Shown: positions 9,542-18,899 of the stretch, one piece after another | Position numbering within the stretch: the first letter of the stretch is position 1 | Layout of the letters: each line of letters starts with the position of its first letter | Assembly (NCBI RefSeq): GCF_003259435.1 | Contig: NZ_QLMA01000001.1 | Span: 1,178,001-1,242,000 of the forward strand | Reading direction: 5' to 3' | DNA length: 64,000 bases | Source of the DNA: Chitinophaga dinghuensis | GTDB lineage: Bacteria > Bacteroidota > Bacteroidia > Chitinophagales > Chitinophagaceae | Made by a program: the position numbers and the translations under genes | The notes under the pieces: model-generated | Seen by the model: the letters and a program-made list of their open reading frames with translations, nothing else | What the model was told of the DNA's origin: nothing | The model's database searches: none

Positions 9542-10540
9542 TTATTGAGCCGTTAATGTATCAGACGGCAGAGGCCTTACTTTATCTTTTTTGCCAAACA
9601 GGGAGAAGTGCACATACCGTTTAGGGTTGGTGCGGAGATCTTCCAGTAATTTATTCAGGTTACCGAGGGAGTACTGCAGGTTGTTGTAGACTTTTTTGTC
9701 GTTCAGCAGGAGTCCGGCGGTACCGTCGGTTTTATTGAGTTTGGAGATAGTTTGATTCAGGCTGCCGGCAGCTTGTTGGAGCTCTGACAGGGTTTTGTCC
9801 AGGTTTCCGTTGGCGAGGGCGCCGGTTGTTTTTTCGGCGTTATCGAGGATAGCGGAAATTTTCTGGTTATTATTTTTCAGGTTAGCGGTGATGGCTTCCA
9901 GGTTATTGATGGTGGCCTGGACGTTGCCGGTATTTGGGTCCAGCATGCCGTTGAGGGCTGCGCTGGTATGGGTGAAGTTGCGGGTAATGGTGTTCAGGTT
10001 ACCGATGGCTTGCTGGAGATTTACTTTAGAGGCTGAGTCGAGCATACCGTTGACGTTCAGGAGAACGGAGTCGATATTCATGAGGGTGCCTTGTAGTTTT
10101 CTTACCAGCGGGTTTAATTGTTCTTTGAGGGCGTCTGTCATGGAGCCGTCTACTGCAGCATAAACGGTATCGCCGCTTTTCAGATAGTCGCTGGCGTTAC
10201 CCAGGTCGAGCTGAACGGTTTTGGTGCCGAGCAGGTCGGAGGAGATGCGTGCAACGGAATTGCGGGGGATGTCAATTTTTTTATTGATGGTGAGGGTAAC
10301 GAGGATTCTGCCTGCGTTTTTGTCCATCACATCCAGGTTCGCGACGTTACCAACTACCAGGCCGTTGACCTGTACGGCGTTGGAAGGCTGGAGGCCATTC
10401 ACCTGTTTATATACTGCATAAATAGTTTTTGACTGTTTGAACAGGCTCTTTCCCTTCAATAAATTAAAGCCCAGTACAAGGAGAGTAATACCTACGGCAG
10501 TAAGTACACCCACTTTGGTTTCGTTTGATAATTTGAGCAT
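9542..10540 (-). CDS. MlaD/MCE-family lipid-transport protein
   Basis: The protein has 332 residues, with one N-terminal transmembrane helix (KVGVLTAVGITLLVLGFNLL) and then an MCE domain (about 38-115). The domain contains the typical VNGLQPSNAVQVNGLVVGNV stretch. A long helical, coiled-coil-like tail (about 150-300) is rich in Asn and Leu heptads. MCE proteins form hexameric rings that move phospholipids between inner and outer membranes. No MlaE/MlaF genes are adjacent, so the ATPase and permease must be elsewhere. It lies between the amidase and ostA genes in one operon. Confidence 0.9.
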   Translation of the reverse strand: MLKLSNETKVGVLTAVGITLLVLGFNLLKGKSLFKQSKTIYAVYKQVNGLQPSNAVQVNGLVVGNVANLDVMDKNAGRILVTLTINKKIDIPRNSVARISSDLLGTKTVQLDLGNASDYLKSGDTVYAAVDGSMTDALKEQLNPLVRKLQGTLMNIDSVLLNVNGMLDSASKVNLQQAIGNLNTITRNFTHTSAALNGMLDPNTGNVQATINNLEAITANLKNNNQKISAILDNAEKTTGALANGNLDKTLSELQQAAGSLNQTISKLNKTDGTAGLLLNDKKVYNNLQYSLGNLNKLLEDLRTNPKRYVHFSLFGKKDKVRPLPSDTLTAQ

Positions 10541-10668
10541 GTGATTCGTATACGTTCAACGCAAAAATAATCAAAAAGGCTGTCCGGGGAGTGTCTTAAA
10601 AAAAATGTTGATAATTATGGAGTGGAATATTGGGGCGTAGATATTGGGGAGACACGTGGTATTGGGGC

Positions 10669-11886
10669 TTATTTGTTTACTACAAGAGCGTCTTTGAATC
10701 CGGATTTCCTGGCTTTTTTCAGGGCGGTGGAGGCAATTTGTTCGGAGGGGAAGTGGCCCCAGGTGTACTTGTTAAGTTTCTTGCGGTTCTTGACGATGGA
10801 GGTTCTTTCTATATTACCGGGGAGCTTCTTAAAGATAGAAGCTCCCGGTTTATATAATTTGTCGGTAATCAGCAACTGTACAGCGTAATCGGGCTGTTTG
10901 GAGTTGTTCTTACCGTTTTTTCCAGCTTTATGATAGGCAGAAGGTGCACCTGTAGCGGTGCTGGCCTCATTTGCCGGTTGGTTACGGTTGTTGGTGAATT
11001 TGTCCAGTTCATCACGGTAACGCTTAATCGCTTTGTAGATACCTGTAGCCAGTTCCATCTGGCCGCTGTTGGAGTTCAGGTAATCTTCTTCTTCCGGGTT
11101 ACTGATGAATCCCAGTTCAACGAGTACGCTAGGCATGGCGGTAGCAGAGAGTACCCAGATGCCTTTTTCGTTACGTTGTCTGGCTCCGCGGCTGATTCGA
11201 CCTACTCTGGTAAATTCGTCCTCAATGAGTGTAGAGAGGCGAAGGCTTTGGTCGAAATAGGCGTTACGGAGGGTATTCAGGAGGATGAAGGTGGTTGGGT
11301 CAGTATCATCCATGAGGGCGCGGGACTCTTCAGAGTCGGCGTCCAGTACGATTACGGAGTTTTGTTTGAGGGACTCCATTTTCGCGTTGTTTTTACTGGT
11401 GGCCCAAATGTAGGTTTCGGTACCTTTGGCAGGATTGGGATAATATGCGTACACAGGTACGTGGGTGGTTATCTTTTTCTTGCCTTTCTTTCTAACAACG
11501 GCCTTGGTGCCTACTTGTCGGGCAACCTTGGCGGCTGAGTTACAGTGAATTGATACAAAAAGTTCTCCTTTGGCATCGTTGGCAATCTGGGCTTTTACCC
11601 TTGGATTGTCATAGCGGTCGGTTTTTCGTGTATACACTACCTTTACATCCGGCATGTTCTCTTCGAGCAGCTTTCCTAATTTGAGGGCAACCGCGAGGGT
11701 CACCTCTTTTTCTGTAGAATAGCTGCCTTTTGCGCCCGGATCTTCCCCACCGTGGCCTGCATCAATCACAATCGTTCTGATGGGTTTCCCCTGCTTTTCA
11801 GAAACTGGTGTATTTTTTGCCTGAATAAAAAAGGTACAGGTGAATAATGTTCCCAGTCCTAAAGTCCAAAATCGGTTCCAGCGCAT
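10669..11886 (-). CDS. N-acetylmuramoyl-L-alanine amidase with C-terminal SPOR-like domain
   Basis: This Amidase_3 family enzyme cleaves the amide bond between MurNAc and the stem peptide in the periplasm during cell separation. It has an N-terminal signal segment (MRWNRFWTLGLGTLFTCTFF). The zinc ligands sit in IVIDAGHGGEDPGAKG, SIHCNSA and ELGFISNPEE. The last 70 residues, with DYAVQLLITDKLYKPG and KYTWGHF, look like a SPOR-type peptidoglycan-binding domain. I chose the ATG at 11886; a GTG at 11916 would add ten basic residues before the signal peptide. It is the first gene of the amidase-mlaD-ostA run, 128 bp before mlaD. Confidence 0.9.
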   Translation of the reverse strand: MRWNRFWTLGLGTLFTCTFFIQAKNTPVSEKQGKPIRTIVIDAGHGGEDPGAKGSYSTEKEVTLAVALKLGKLLEENMPDVKVVYTRKTDRYDNPRVKAQIANDAKGELFVSIHCNSAAKVARQVGTKAVVRKKGKKKITTHVPVYAYYPNPAKGTETYIWATSKNNAKMESLKQNSVIVLDADSEESRALMDDTDPTTFILLNTLRNAYFDQSLRLSTLIEDEFTRVGRISRGARQRNEKGIWVLSATAMPSVLVELGFISNPEEEDYLNSNSGQMELATGIYKAIKRYRDELDKFTNNRNQPANEASTATGAPSAYHKAGKNGKNNSKQPDYAVQLLITDKLYKPGASIFKKLPGNIERTSIVKNRKKLNKYTWGHFPSEQIASTALKKARKSGFKDALVVNK

Positions 11887-12020
11887 GATTCTCTTTTTAA
11901 TGGGTGCTGTTATCACAAAAAATAAAAAATAAGTTTATCTGTTAATTTAATAATTTACTTACTCCATGCGCATTTCAAGTGCCTTTCTACTGCCTGCTCA
12001 GCAAACTTTACAAGTTATCA

Positions 12021-12054
12021 TTTGTAATAAATTGTCTAAAAACTTGTAGGTTTG
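12021..12054 (+). promoter_or_regulatory. Promoter of lptD
   Basis: A TTTG at 12021-12024 and TAGGTTTG at 12047-12054 are separated by 22 bp, matching the Bacteroidota TTTG / TAnnTTTG pattern. The lptD ATG follows 15 bp later, so the 5' leader would be only a few bases to about 10 nt. Confidence 0.65.
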
Positions 12055-12069
12055 TGCCCGCCTTAACAC

Positions 12070-14880
12070 ATGAGCTCTAGCTACAAAAATAATTATAAAA
12101 AGTTTTTGAGACGGACATACCTGGCAATTGCAGGTGTGACTATTGCCGTTCCCTTTATTATAGATGCAACTGCAGGCATAAAGCCACATGCATTCTTCGG
12201 ATTTAACAAAATTTTGGCAGACACGGTATCACCGGCCGTCGGCCCGAAGTCTATTCGTAAAGGGGGCGCAGGTCCCGTCAATTCTAAAGATACGGTTATT
12301 GTACCTAAACGTGGTGATTCCAGTGCGATTAAATTGCCGGGAGACAGCACTTTAAAGGATACTACTATTGTAACCGTCGATTCCCTGCACTTGCCGAAAG
12401 CCTCTAAAGACTCCCTGGATGCGGTGGTTACCGCCAAAGCCCAGGATTCCATGGTTTTGATGATACAGGATAAGAAATTCTACCTGTATGGCAGCGCCAA
12501 TGTAAAATATAAAACCATCGATCTGACAGCCGCCCAGGTGAGCTTCGACCAGAACTCCGGCGTGATGAGCGCGACCCATGGCAAGGATACCGCAGGCAAG
12601 CCTGTTGGGCGTCCAGTGATGAATGACGGTGGTCAGAGCCTGGAATCAGATACCCTGGAGTACAATTTTACCTCCTCCAAAGCGCTTATTTTCAATACGC
12701 GCTCTCAATACGGGGAAGGTTATGTACACAGTGAAAAGACCAAAAGAATGGCCGATAACACCATTTTTGGCTTCAAAAACGGCTATACAACCTGTAATCT
12801 GGATACCCCGCACTTTAGCTTCCGGTCGAAGAAAATCAAGGTAATTCCGGATAAACTGATTGTTTCCGGGCCTGCAAACCTGGAAATTCAGGGGATTCCT
12901 ACGCCGATCTTTATACCTTTCGCTATCTTCCCGATCACACAAGGACAGCGTTCCGGTATTTTGCCACCTCAGTTTGTGGTTAACCAGCAAAAGGGGATGG
13001 GACTTGAAAATGGCGGTTATTATTTCGGTATGGGTGAAAACCTGGACATGACGCTTCGTGGAGATGTCTATTCCTATGGCAGCTGGTCTTTGACGGCGAG
13101 TCCGACCTACCGGAAAAGATATAAATACAGCGGCGGGATGACCATCAGTTTCGCGAACACGCGTCTCGGCGACCCATCCGTTCCGTCAGAGTTCGTTAAC
13201 TCGCATGACTTCCGTATTATGTGGAACCATAGTATGGATAGCAAGGCCAGACCAGGAATTAACTTCGGCGCCAGCGTGAACTTCGGTAGTTCCTCCTATA
13301 ATCAGTATAATGTATACGACTATAGTACCCGTGTCAACAATAATATTGGTTCTTCCATCAGTTTCTCAAAAACCTGGCAGAACAAACCATATAACCTGAC
13401 CGTCAACCTTTCTGATAACCAGAACCTCCAGACCAGGGATGTATCGCTTACTTTCCCGGATGCGAACTTCTCCGTACAGACGATCTATCCTTTCCAGCCA
13501 AAAGAACTGATAGGTACTGCAAAATGGTATCAGAAAATAGGTATCGGCTATACGAACGAATTCCGTAACCAGGCATATTTTAAGGATTCTTCCTTCGGGA
13601 AAAAGGAAATGTTTGACGCCTTGCAAACGGGCATGAGACAGAACATTCCTATTGCCTTCTCTATTCCTGTGATGAAGTCATTTACGCTTTCACCGAGTGT
13701 GAATATGACGGAATACTGGTATACTAAGAAGGTCTATCGCCAATGGGACCCGAATAAAACGAATTTATCTACCGGACAACTAGGGGCGCTGGATACTACC
13801 TATATTCCTGGATTTTCTGCGCAACATGAAGTGAGTGCGGCTATGTCGCTCGCTACTGCCTTATATGGTATGTATACCTTCAACAAGGATTCCCGCATTA
13901 AGGCAATCCGACATGTAATGCGTCCGTCTATTGGGGTGAATTACCGCCCTAACCTGAACAGTGGCGCCTATTACAATATGCGGTATAATGCGGCAGGAGA
14001 TAGTACGCGTACCTCTTATTATACAGGAGCGCCGATTGGCGTACCTAGTGAGGGAACCTTTGCCGGGATGACCTTCAACCTGGATAACAACCTGGAGATG
14101 AAGGTATTCAGCAGAAAGGATACCAGTGCTAACCATGAGAAGAAAATCAAGCTGCTGGATGGTTTTGGGTTGAGTACCAACTATAACTTTGTAGCGGATA
14201 GTTTCAAACTGGCGCCATTTAACCTGTACGCACGTACGAACTTATTTGATAAACTGAACATCACTGCCAACGCTATACTAGACCCTTATGCCACGAAGCC
14301 TAATGGCCAGAGAATAGACAAATACGTATGGGAGACGGGCAAATTCAGTCCTGGGCGACTCGCATCTGCCGGTATTACCATGTCTACCTCTTTCCAGTCG
14401 AAGGACAAGAAATCGCAGGACAAGCAGAAGGCGCTGGATTCCCTTGCCAATGTAACGGACCCGAATACTTTGTTAGCGGCGCAACAGCGTCAGTTGCAGA
14501 TGGTACGTAATAATCCGGGTGAGTATGTCGACTTTGATATTCCATGGAGAGTGGATCTGTCTTATAGCTTCAACTATGTGAATCAGGTTCGTGCAGACTC
14601 CGGGGGATTGGTAAATATTATTCAGCAATACGTCAACTTCAACGGAGATTTCAGTCTGACTCCTAAATGGAAGGTTGGTTTGAACAGTGGTTTTGATTTT
14701 ACGCATATGCAGGTGGCGTATACGAACATGTATATCTCCAGGGATCTGCATTGCTGGCAGATGTCTATCAACGTAGTACCGTTTGGTACTTTCCGTCAGT
14801 TCAGTATTACGATCAACCCGAAAGCGGGATTATTGCGAGACTTGAGGATTAACCGATCGCGAACGTTCTACAATATGTAA
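12070..14880 (+). CDS. lptD: LPS-assembly outer-membrane protein LptD-like
   Basis: The protein has 936 residues. After an N-terminal hydrophobic segment (about 16-32) and a Ser/Thr/Lys-rich linker come an OstA-like beta-taco domain (about 120-260) and a long C-terminal beta-barrel, as in LptD. The region VIPDKLIVSGPANLEIQGIPTPIFIPFAIFP marks the transition between the two. LptD inserts lipopolysaccharide into the outer leaflet. Bacteroidota homologues are longer and diverged from the E. coli protein and lack an obvious LptE partner nearby. It is transcribed divergently from the amidase operon, which includes the LptA-like ostA, placing both ends of the LPS bridge at one locus. A perfect 30-bp palindromic terminator follows. 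Confidence 0.88.
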   Translation: MSSSYKNNYKKFLRRTYLAIAGVTIAVPFIIDATAGIKPHAFFGFNKILADTVSPAVGPKSIRKGGAGPVNSKDTVIVPKRGDSSAIKLPGDSTLKDTTIVTVDSLHLPKASKDSLDAVVTAKAQDSMVLMIQDKKFYLYGSANVKYKTIDLTAAQVSFDQNSGVMSATHGKDTAGKPVGRPVMNDGGQSLESDTLEYNFTSSKALIFNTRSQYGEGYVHSEKTKRMADNTIFGFKNGYTTCNLDTPHFSFRSKKIKVIPDKLIVSGPANLEIQGIPTPIFIPFAIFPITQGQRSGILPPQFVVNQQKGMGLENGGYYFGMGENLDMTLRGDVYSYGSWSLTASPTYRKRYKYSGGMTISFANTRLGDPSVPSEFVNSHDFRIMWNHSMDSKARPGINFGASVNFGSSSYNQYNVYDYSTRVNNNIGSSISFSKTWQNKPYNLTVNLSDNQNLQTRDVSLTFPDANFSVQTIYPFQPKELIGTAKWYQKIGIGYTNEFRNQAYFKDSSFGKKEMFDALQTGMRQNIPIAFSIPVMKSFTLSPSVNMTEYWYTKKVYRQWDPNKTNLSTGQLGALDTTYIPGFSAQHEVSAAMSLATALYGMYTFNKDSRIKAIRHVMRPSIGVNYRPNLNSGAYYNMRYNAAGDSTRTSYYTGAPIGVPSEGTFAGMTFNLDNNLEMKVFSRKDTSANHEKKIKLLDGFGLSTNYNFVADSFKLAPFNLYARTNLFDKLNITANAILDPYATKPNGQRIDKYVWETGKFSPGRLASAGITMSTSFQSKDKKSQDKQKALDSLANVTDPNTLLAAQQRQLQMVRNNPGEYVDFDIPWRVDLSYSFNYVNQVRADSGGLVNIIQQYVNFNGDFSLTPKWKVGLNSGFDFTHMQVAYTNMYISRDLHCWQMSINVVPFGTFRQFSITINPKAGLLRDLRINRSRTFYNM

Positions 14881-14896
14881 CGTATTAGTATAAACG

Positions 14897-14926
14897 AAAA
14901 GTCCCCTGCCATGGCAGGGGACTTTT
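14897..14926. terminator. Bidirectional terminator between lptD and plsC
   Basis: This is a perfect palindrome with arms AAAAGTCCCCTGCC and GGCAGGGGACTTTT around a 2-nt centre. It has T-runs in both directions and sits between convergent genes ending at 14880 (+) and 14928 (-). Confidence 0.9.
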
Positions 14927-14927
14927 T

Positions 14928-15674
14928 TTATTTATCGTTAGCGAGATAATAGTCCCACATAATTTTAAAGACTTTTTCCTTCAGTGCTGGTACATCGTCT
15001 TTAGTGAGTCCGGCGGTAGGAACAGGAGGGAGGAAGTGATAATCGATGTGGTGTGGCCAAGCGTAGAATCCTTTACCTGCTGGGTTGACGATTTTCGTAT
15101 GAAACAGCAGGGAGGGGATGATGGGTACTTGTGCATCGATAGCGAGGGTGAAGGCGCCATCATAGAAGGGCTTCAGTGGTTCGCCGGTACGATTGCGGGT
15201 ACCTTCCGGATAGAGGAGCATGTGCATTCCCATATCGAGTGCGTTACGCATTTGAATAATACTGTTTTTACGGCTTGTTTCGTCGCTTCTGTCGACGAGG
15301 ATACCGCCGATGCGATACAGTACGCCAAACAGCGGGATTTTGCCCATAGATGCCTTTGCCAGTGTTTTGTTGACGCCAGGTACACCGGGAGTGGTCACGG
15401 GCACGTCGATGAGTGCGTTGTGGTTACATACCACTACGTAAGTCTGGCCTTTGGCGAAGTGTTCCCGTCCTTTGGTGCGGACGGGGCATCCGATCAGGGG
15501 CATATATACTTTCATCCAGAAGCGCCCGATGGTAAGGAAGACCTTAGAGGGGGTCGGTTCGGAGAAGAATGAAGATATCCAGATGGGGATAAAAACAATC
15601 AGGAGTGTGCCTGCAAAGAGGAGCAAGGCATATGCTGCGAAGATTGTTCCCAGGATTTTTTTTATCATTTTCAT
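14928..15674 (-). CDS. plsC: 1-acyl-sn-glycerol-3-phosphate acyltransferase
   Basis: The protein has 248 residues with one N-terminal membrane helix (about 5-32). The acyltransferase HX4D motif is NHNALID (His85, Asp90), and the substrate-binding motif YPEGTRNRTGE lies about 70 residues later. PlsC transfers a second acyl chain to lysophosphatidic acid to form phosphatidic acid at the inner membrane. The gene is monocistronic and convergent with lptD. Confidence 0.93.
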   Translation of the reverse strand: MKMIKKILGTIFAAYALLLFAGTLLIVFIPIWISSFFSEPTPSKVFLTIGRFWMKVYMPLIGCPVRTKGREHFAKGQTYVVVCNHNALIDVPVTTPGVPGVNKTLAKASMGKIPLFGVLYRIGGILVDRSDETSRKNSIIQMRNALDMGMHMLLYPEGTRNRTGEPLKPFYDGAFTLAIDAQVPIIPSLLFHTKIVNPAGKGFYAWPHHIDYHFLPPVPTAGLTKDDVPALKEKVFKIMWDYYLANDK

Positions 15675-15737
15675 ATAGCCGTTCTCTTTCGCTGTTCAGC
15701 GTATGCAGCTAATATATTAATTTTATTTTACTCGGAA

Positions 15738-16409
15738 TTAAAGTCGCCAATCCACTGGTTCTATGCCTGCTTTAGAAAGGATTTCGTTGGTTTTAGAGAA
15801 GTGTTTGCAACCGAAGAATCCTTTGTCAGCGCTGAACGGAGAGGGGTGAGCGGCTTTAAGAATATGATGTTTGGTGGCGTCTACGAGGATTTGTTTATCC
15901 TGTGCGAAGCGGCCCCAGAGTAAGAATACGACGTCTTTTTTCTGGTCGGAGATTTTACGGATGACCGCATCGGTAAAGGTTTCCCAGCCAATTTTTGAGT
16001 GTGAAGCGGGTTCGTGGGCGCGCACGGTGAGGATTGCGTTGAGGAGGAGTACGCCGTGATCTGCCCATTTGGAGAGGTTGCCGCCGGTTGGAGGTTCCAG
16101 TCCCAGGTCCGTTTTCATTTCTTTATAAATATTTACGAGAGATGGGGGAGGTTTTACGCCATCCTGAACGGAGAAGCAGAGGCCATGTGCTTGTCCGGGG
16201 CCGTGGTATGGATCTTGTCCGAGAATGACTACTTTTACCTTGTCGAAGGGTGTTTTGTCGAAGGCATTAAAGATCTCATTTCCGCCAGGGTAGATGGTTT
16301 TGCCGAGGGCTCTCTCGTGTTTGAGAAACATGACAATCTGTTCGAAATACGATTTCTGGAATTCATCTTTGAGGGCATCCTTCCAGCTTGATTCAATTTT
16401 TACGTCCAT
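15738..16409 (-). CDS. ung: Uracil-DNA glycosylase
   Basis: The protein has 223 residues from the ATG at 16409; an upstream GTG at 16418 would add three residues. The family-1 UDG motifs are present: VVILGQDPYHGPGQAHGL with catalytic Asp66, and AHPSPFSADKGFFGCKHF with the DNA-intercalating HPSP loop. It removes uracil from DNA to start base-excision repair in the cytoplasm. Length is normal for bacterial Ung. The gene is divergent from tRNA-Arg. Confidence 0.97.
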   Translation of the reverse strand: MDVKIESSWKDALKDEFQKSYFEQIVMFLKHERALGKTIYPGGNEIFNAFDKTPFDKVKVVILGQDPYHGPGQAHGLCFSVQDGVKPPPSLVNIYKEMKTDLGLEPPTGGNLSKWADHGVLLLNAILTVRAHEPASHSKIGWETFTDAVIRKISDQKKDVVFLLWGRFAQDKQILVDATKHHILKAAHPSPFSADKGFFGCKHFSKTNEILSKAGIEPVDWRL

Positions 16410-16445
16410 AGTAATCACAACATTATCGAAAAAAAATAAAATTAA

Positions 16446-16478
16446 TTTGTTTTTTTAAACAAAAAATTTATACATTTG
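16446..16478 (+). promoter_or_regulatory. Promoter of tRNA-Arg
   Basis: TTTG at 16446-16449, a 21-bp spacer and TACATTTG at 16471-16478 form a full-consensus Bacteroidota promoter. The tRNA begins 53 bp after the -7 element, leaving a leader of about 45 nt to be processed. Confidence 0.82.
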
Positions 16479-16531
16479 CACTCCCAAAACGATAGATAAA
16501 TATACAAAATATCTGTCAAGATGGACGGGAT

Positions 16532-16605
16532 GTCTCGGTAGCTCAGCTGGATAGAGCAACTGCCTTCTAAGCAGTAGGTCATTGGTTCGAATCCAATCCG
16601 GGACA
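16532..16605 (+). tRNA. tRNA-Arg (anticodon TCT)
   Basis: This 74-nt cloverleaf has acceptor arms GTCTCGG and CCGGGAC, D-arm GCTC...GAGC, anticodon stem ACTGC/GCAGT with loop CTTCTAA (anticodon TCT at 16566-16568), and T-arm ATTGG-TTCGAAT-CCAAT. It reads AGA codons. The 3' CCA is not encoded. Confidence 0.97.
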
Positions 16606-16611
16606 CAAATT

Positions 16612-16638
16612 AAACCGCTATACTATAGCGGTTTTTTT
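16612..16638 (+). terminator. Terminator of tRNA-Arg
   Basis: AACCGCTATA pairs with TATAGCGGTT, followed by a run of T, 7 bp past the tRNA end. Confidence 0.85.
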
Positions 16639-16820
16639 GTTTTTATACCTATCGGATTATATGAATGAAGGTTTAAAAGTTGACAGTCTAAAATTTCATA
16701 GACATATTATGATCTCCTTTCCCTTTCTGCTTATTGAGTTCCTTCAGTTGTGATAAGATCGTGTCTCCCTACAACAGTGCTAAGGAATATTTATATCCTT
16801 CATCTTTTACCTACCGCGAA

Positions 16821-17213
16821 TTAGTTTGTGTAAATAATAGTCACTTCTTTGTTCAGGTTTTTAAGAAGTAAATGTGTTTTCATCGTATATCCGTTGGTGG
16901 TATCTGCTCCATGAATGCAGAGAGTGTCGTTCGTTTTCCATTGCATGCGCGGATATCTGCGGCTGCCTAGAATGGTGTTTTCCGGTTTGTATCCAACAGT
17001 TGGAAGGCTTCCTTCCACCAGACAGATACCATAAGATGTACTGGTGGTGGCTCCACAGTCTGTTTCTTCCAGTATAGCCTGAATTGTTTTATTGGGGTTG
17101 GATATACGTGCTGTAATTTCGGAATTGCATTCGCCTGCAATATTACAGCTGGTCACCAATAAAGCGCAGCTTAATAAAAGCAGGTTGTTAGATGAAAATA
17201 GTTTCAGCGACAT
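16821..17213 (-). CDS. Small lipoprotein of unknown function
   Basis: The reading frame extends to 17237, but I prefer the ATG at 17213, which gives 130 residues starting MSLKLFSSNNLLLLSCALL with a lipobox ending VTSC. The mature domain has conserved-looking cysteines (GECNSEI, ETDCGATTSTSYGICLV) and a beta-rich C-terminus. It is therefore a membrane-anchored periplasmic or surface protein. I do not recognise the family. It is the first member of the accessory run of small orphan genes downstream of tRNA-Arg. The 180 bp between the tRNA terminator and this gene hold nothing I can identify. Confidence 0.65.
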   Translation of the reverse strand: MSLKLFSSNNLLLLSCALLVTSCNIAGECNSEITARISNPNKTIQAILEETDCGATTSTSYGICLVEGSLPTVGYKPENTILGSRRYPRMQWKTNDTLCIHGADTTNGYTMKTHLLLKNLNKEVTIIYTN

Positions 17214-17328
17214 AAATTGTTTTGATGGAAAAATCATAGGAACAATTAAAGCATTTAAGATTTAAAATGCTGCAATTATTTTTACATGAAAATTTTTTTG
17301 GGGTAAATATTGCCTCTTTCAGCAATGA

Positions 17329-17736
17329 CTAATCATTGTTCTTATCGATACTGTAATCATTATTTTCTTCATCCTCTTCGCCATAATTTTCTTCTTCATT
17401 ATCCTCATCGCTACCTGGCACATCCAGGGATTCATCTTCATTTAATAAATCTCCTTCGTCATCTGTCATATCTACTTCTGCCTTATGCATGCGGACTTCA
17501 TCTTCATAAGCGGGGTCTTCGTTGGCCGCTTCGTCCAATAATTCGCGTTCTGTTTCGCTTACATTGCTGTCGTCACTAAGGGCGGTGTCATTGTTGTCGT
17601 CAAGCACGCCTTCCCCTTCTTCATCTGCGGAAGAGGCTGTGTCTGGCCCCATTTTCTCTACTTTATAATTTTCTTGTCCGGGAATATCGCTTACTTCCGG
17701 AAGGTCCATTTTGATGTCTTTTTTATGCTTTTTCAT
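17329..17736 (-). CDS. Highly acidic low-complexity protein
   Basis: From the ATG at 17736 the protein has 135 residues and starts MKKHKKDIKMDLPEVSD. The rest is dominated by Asp, Glu, Asn and Ser, and its C-terminus is almost entirely acidic. There is no signal peptide or membrane segment. Proteins of this type are usually disordered. No function can be assigned. An upstream GTG/ATG extension to 17772 is less likely, since it would add hydrophobic residues before the basic start. Confidence 0.6.
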   Translation of the reverse strand: MKKHKKDIKMDLPEVSDIPGQENYKVEKMGPDTASSADEEGEGVLDDNNDTALSDDSNVSETERELLDEAANEDPAYEDEVRMHKAEVDMTDDEGDLLNEDESLDVPGSDEDNEEENYGEEDEENNDYSIDKNND

Positions 17737-17866
17737 CACATTATATTTTACAAAATGACCCGAAATAATCATGCCATGGGTATTAATTATGGGTGAATGT
17801 TACAGCTTGTTTTTATGGAAGGTTGTCGTTAAATCTATTACCTTCATCTCACCTAATTAAAATCAT

Positions 17867-18313
17867 ATGACAAACCTTTCTACACAGCAACCCTATTGCA
17901 CCATTATTAATCAACAACATGTAGCAGTAGTTGTTTTCGGTAACGAGCTGGATGAGTGGATGGACTACGCGATGGATGCAGGAGATCCATTCTGGTATAT
18001 TCTAGGAACAGATGCATGGTTTGAAGAACAGATGATGGATGGACAGTTATCGCTCGTTGCGCGTACCTATGATGAAACTTATTTCCATTGCCCTATTGAA
18101 CCGCGGGTCATAGAATTACTGAAGAACGAGAATGGCATCATTGTTCTCTTTCCAAAATTTCCATTGAAAGCAGAAGATATCAAGCAAACATCTGATCTGG
18201 AAGAATTGAGCCATTGGATGATGCATGAAATAGGAGAAGAAAATATGGACGGACTGATTTATTGTTTTTATACAGAGGAGGATAAGAAGAAGTATCATGG
18301 GGAAGATGTATAA
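17867..18313 (+). CDS. Hypothetical cytoplasmic protein (immunity-like size)
   Basis: The protein has 148 residues, is acidic, and has no signal or membrane segment. It contains an aromatic-rich N-terminal half (EWMDYAMDAGDPFWYILGTDAWFEE) and a long helical C-terminus. Size, acidity and genomic setting (a run of single orphan genes) resemble immunity proteins of contact-dependent toxins, but no family signature is recognisable and no toxin lies next to it. Function is unknown. Confidence 0.6.
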   Translation: MTNLSTQQPYCTIINQQHVAVVVFGNELDEWMDYAMDAGDPFWYILGTDAWFEEQMMDGQLSLVARTYDETYFHCPIEPRVIELLKNENGIIVLFPKFPLKAEDIKQTSDLEELSHWMMHEIGEENMDGLIYCFYTEEDKKKYHGEDV

Positions 18314-18417
18314 ACTAATCAGGAAATACGCCATTTAAATATCAGGTAAGGATGTTCGAGCCATGATAAGTTTACCAGTACCTTCAAAATAGATTAACTA
18401 GTATAATTAAGCATTTA

Positions 18418-18765
18418 ATGGAAAAATGTGACTTCTTTCACGCACTAATATTGCGAATATTAAGCAATGTAGAAAGTGGAAATAAGTTTTATGACTATCT
18501 TATGGGAGTTCTGCCCTATACTGTTGAAAAAATGGAAAAAAAAGATGCCCATAGCCTATATCTATTACGTCGTGATTTAGGTGACAGAAGTAAAGAACAA
18601 CTGGAACAATTTAATACAGTTTTGAATAGCATGGAAGAATACTCTGGAGAAGAAGTATTAATTCATACAATTCAGTTTCCTGAAAAATTTTTCTTGTTTT
18701 TTACTGGAAGTAAGGTAGAATATTATTTGGGTTATATCGAAGTCCCCTATAGAGAGTCGGAATAG
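18418..18765 (+). CDS. Hypothetical small protein (immunity-like)
   Basis: The protein has 115 residues, mostly alpha-helical in the first 80 and beta-rich at the end (QFPEKFFLFFTGSKVEYYLGYIEV). It has no signal peptide. The composition is AT-rich compared with flanking core genes. The family is not recognised. It lies in the same orientation as the next six genes. Confidence 0.55.
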   Translation: MEKCDFFHALILRILSNVESGNKFYDYLMGVLPYTVEKMEKKDAHSLYLLRRDLGDRSKEQLEQFNTVLNSMEEYSGEEVLIHTIQFPEKFFLFFTGSKVEYYLGYIEVPYRESE

Positions 18766-18899
18766 AGACTAGATTTAATCCAACAGACTTTTCTAAAAGA
18801 AATCTTTAAACTTAGACTTGGTAAATATGGTATTGATAATCCGGTAGTACAAGTCGGAGGGATGGGTATATAATGGATACTTTAGTCAAATAAAGACAA

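Noticed and set aside
16532..16605. tRNA-Arg as an integration site for the accessory run
   Set aside because: No integrase gene and no second copy of the tRNA 3' end were found in the following 8 kb, so an integrated element is not supported.
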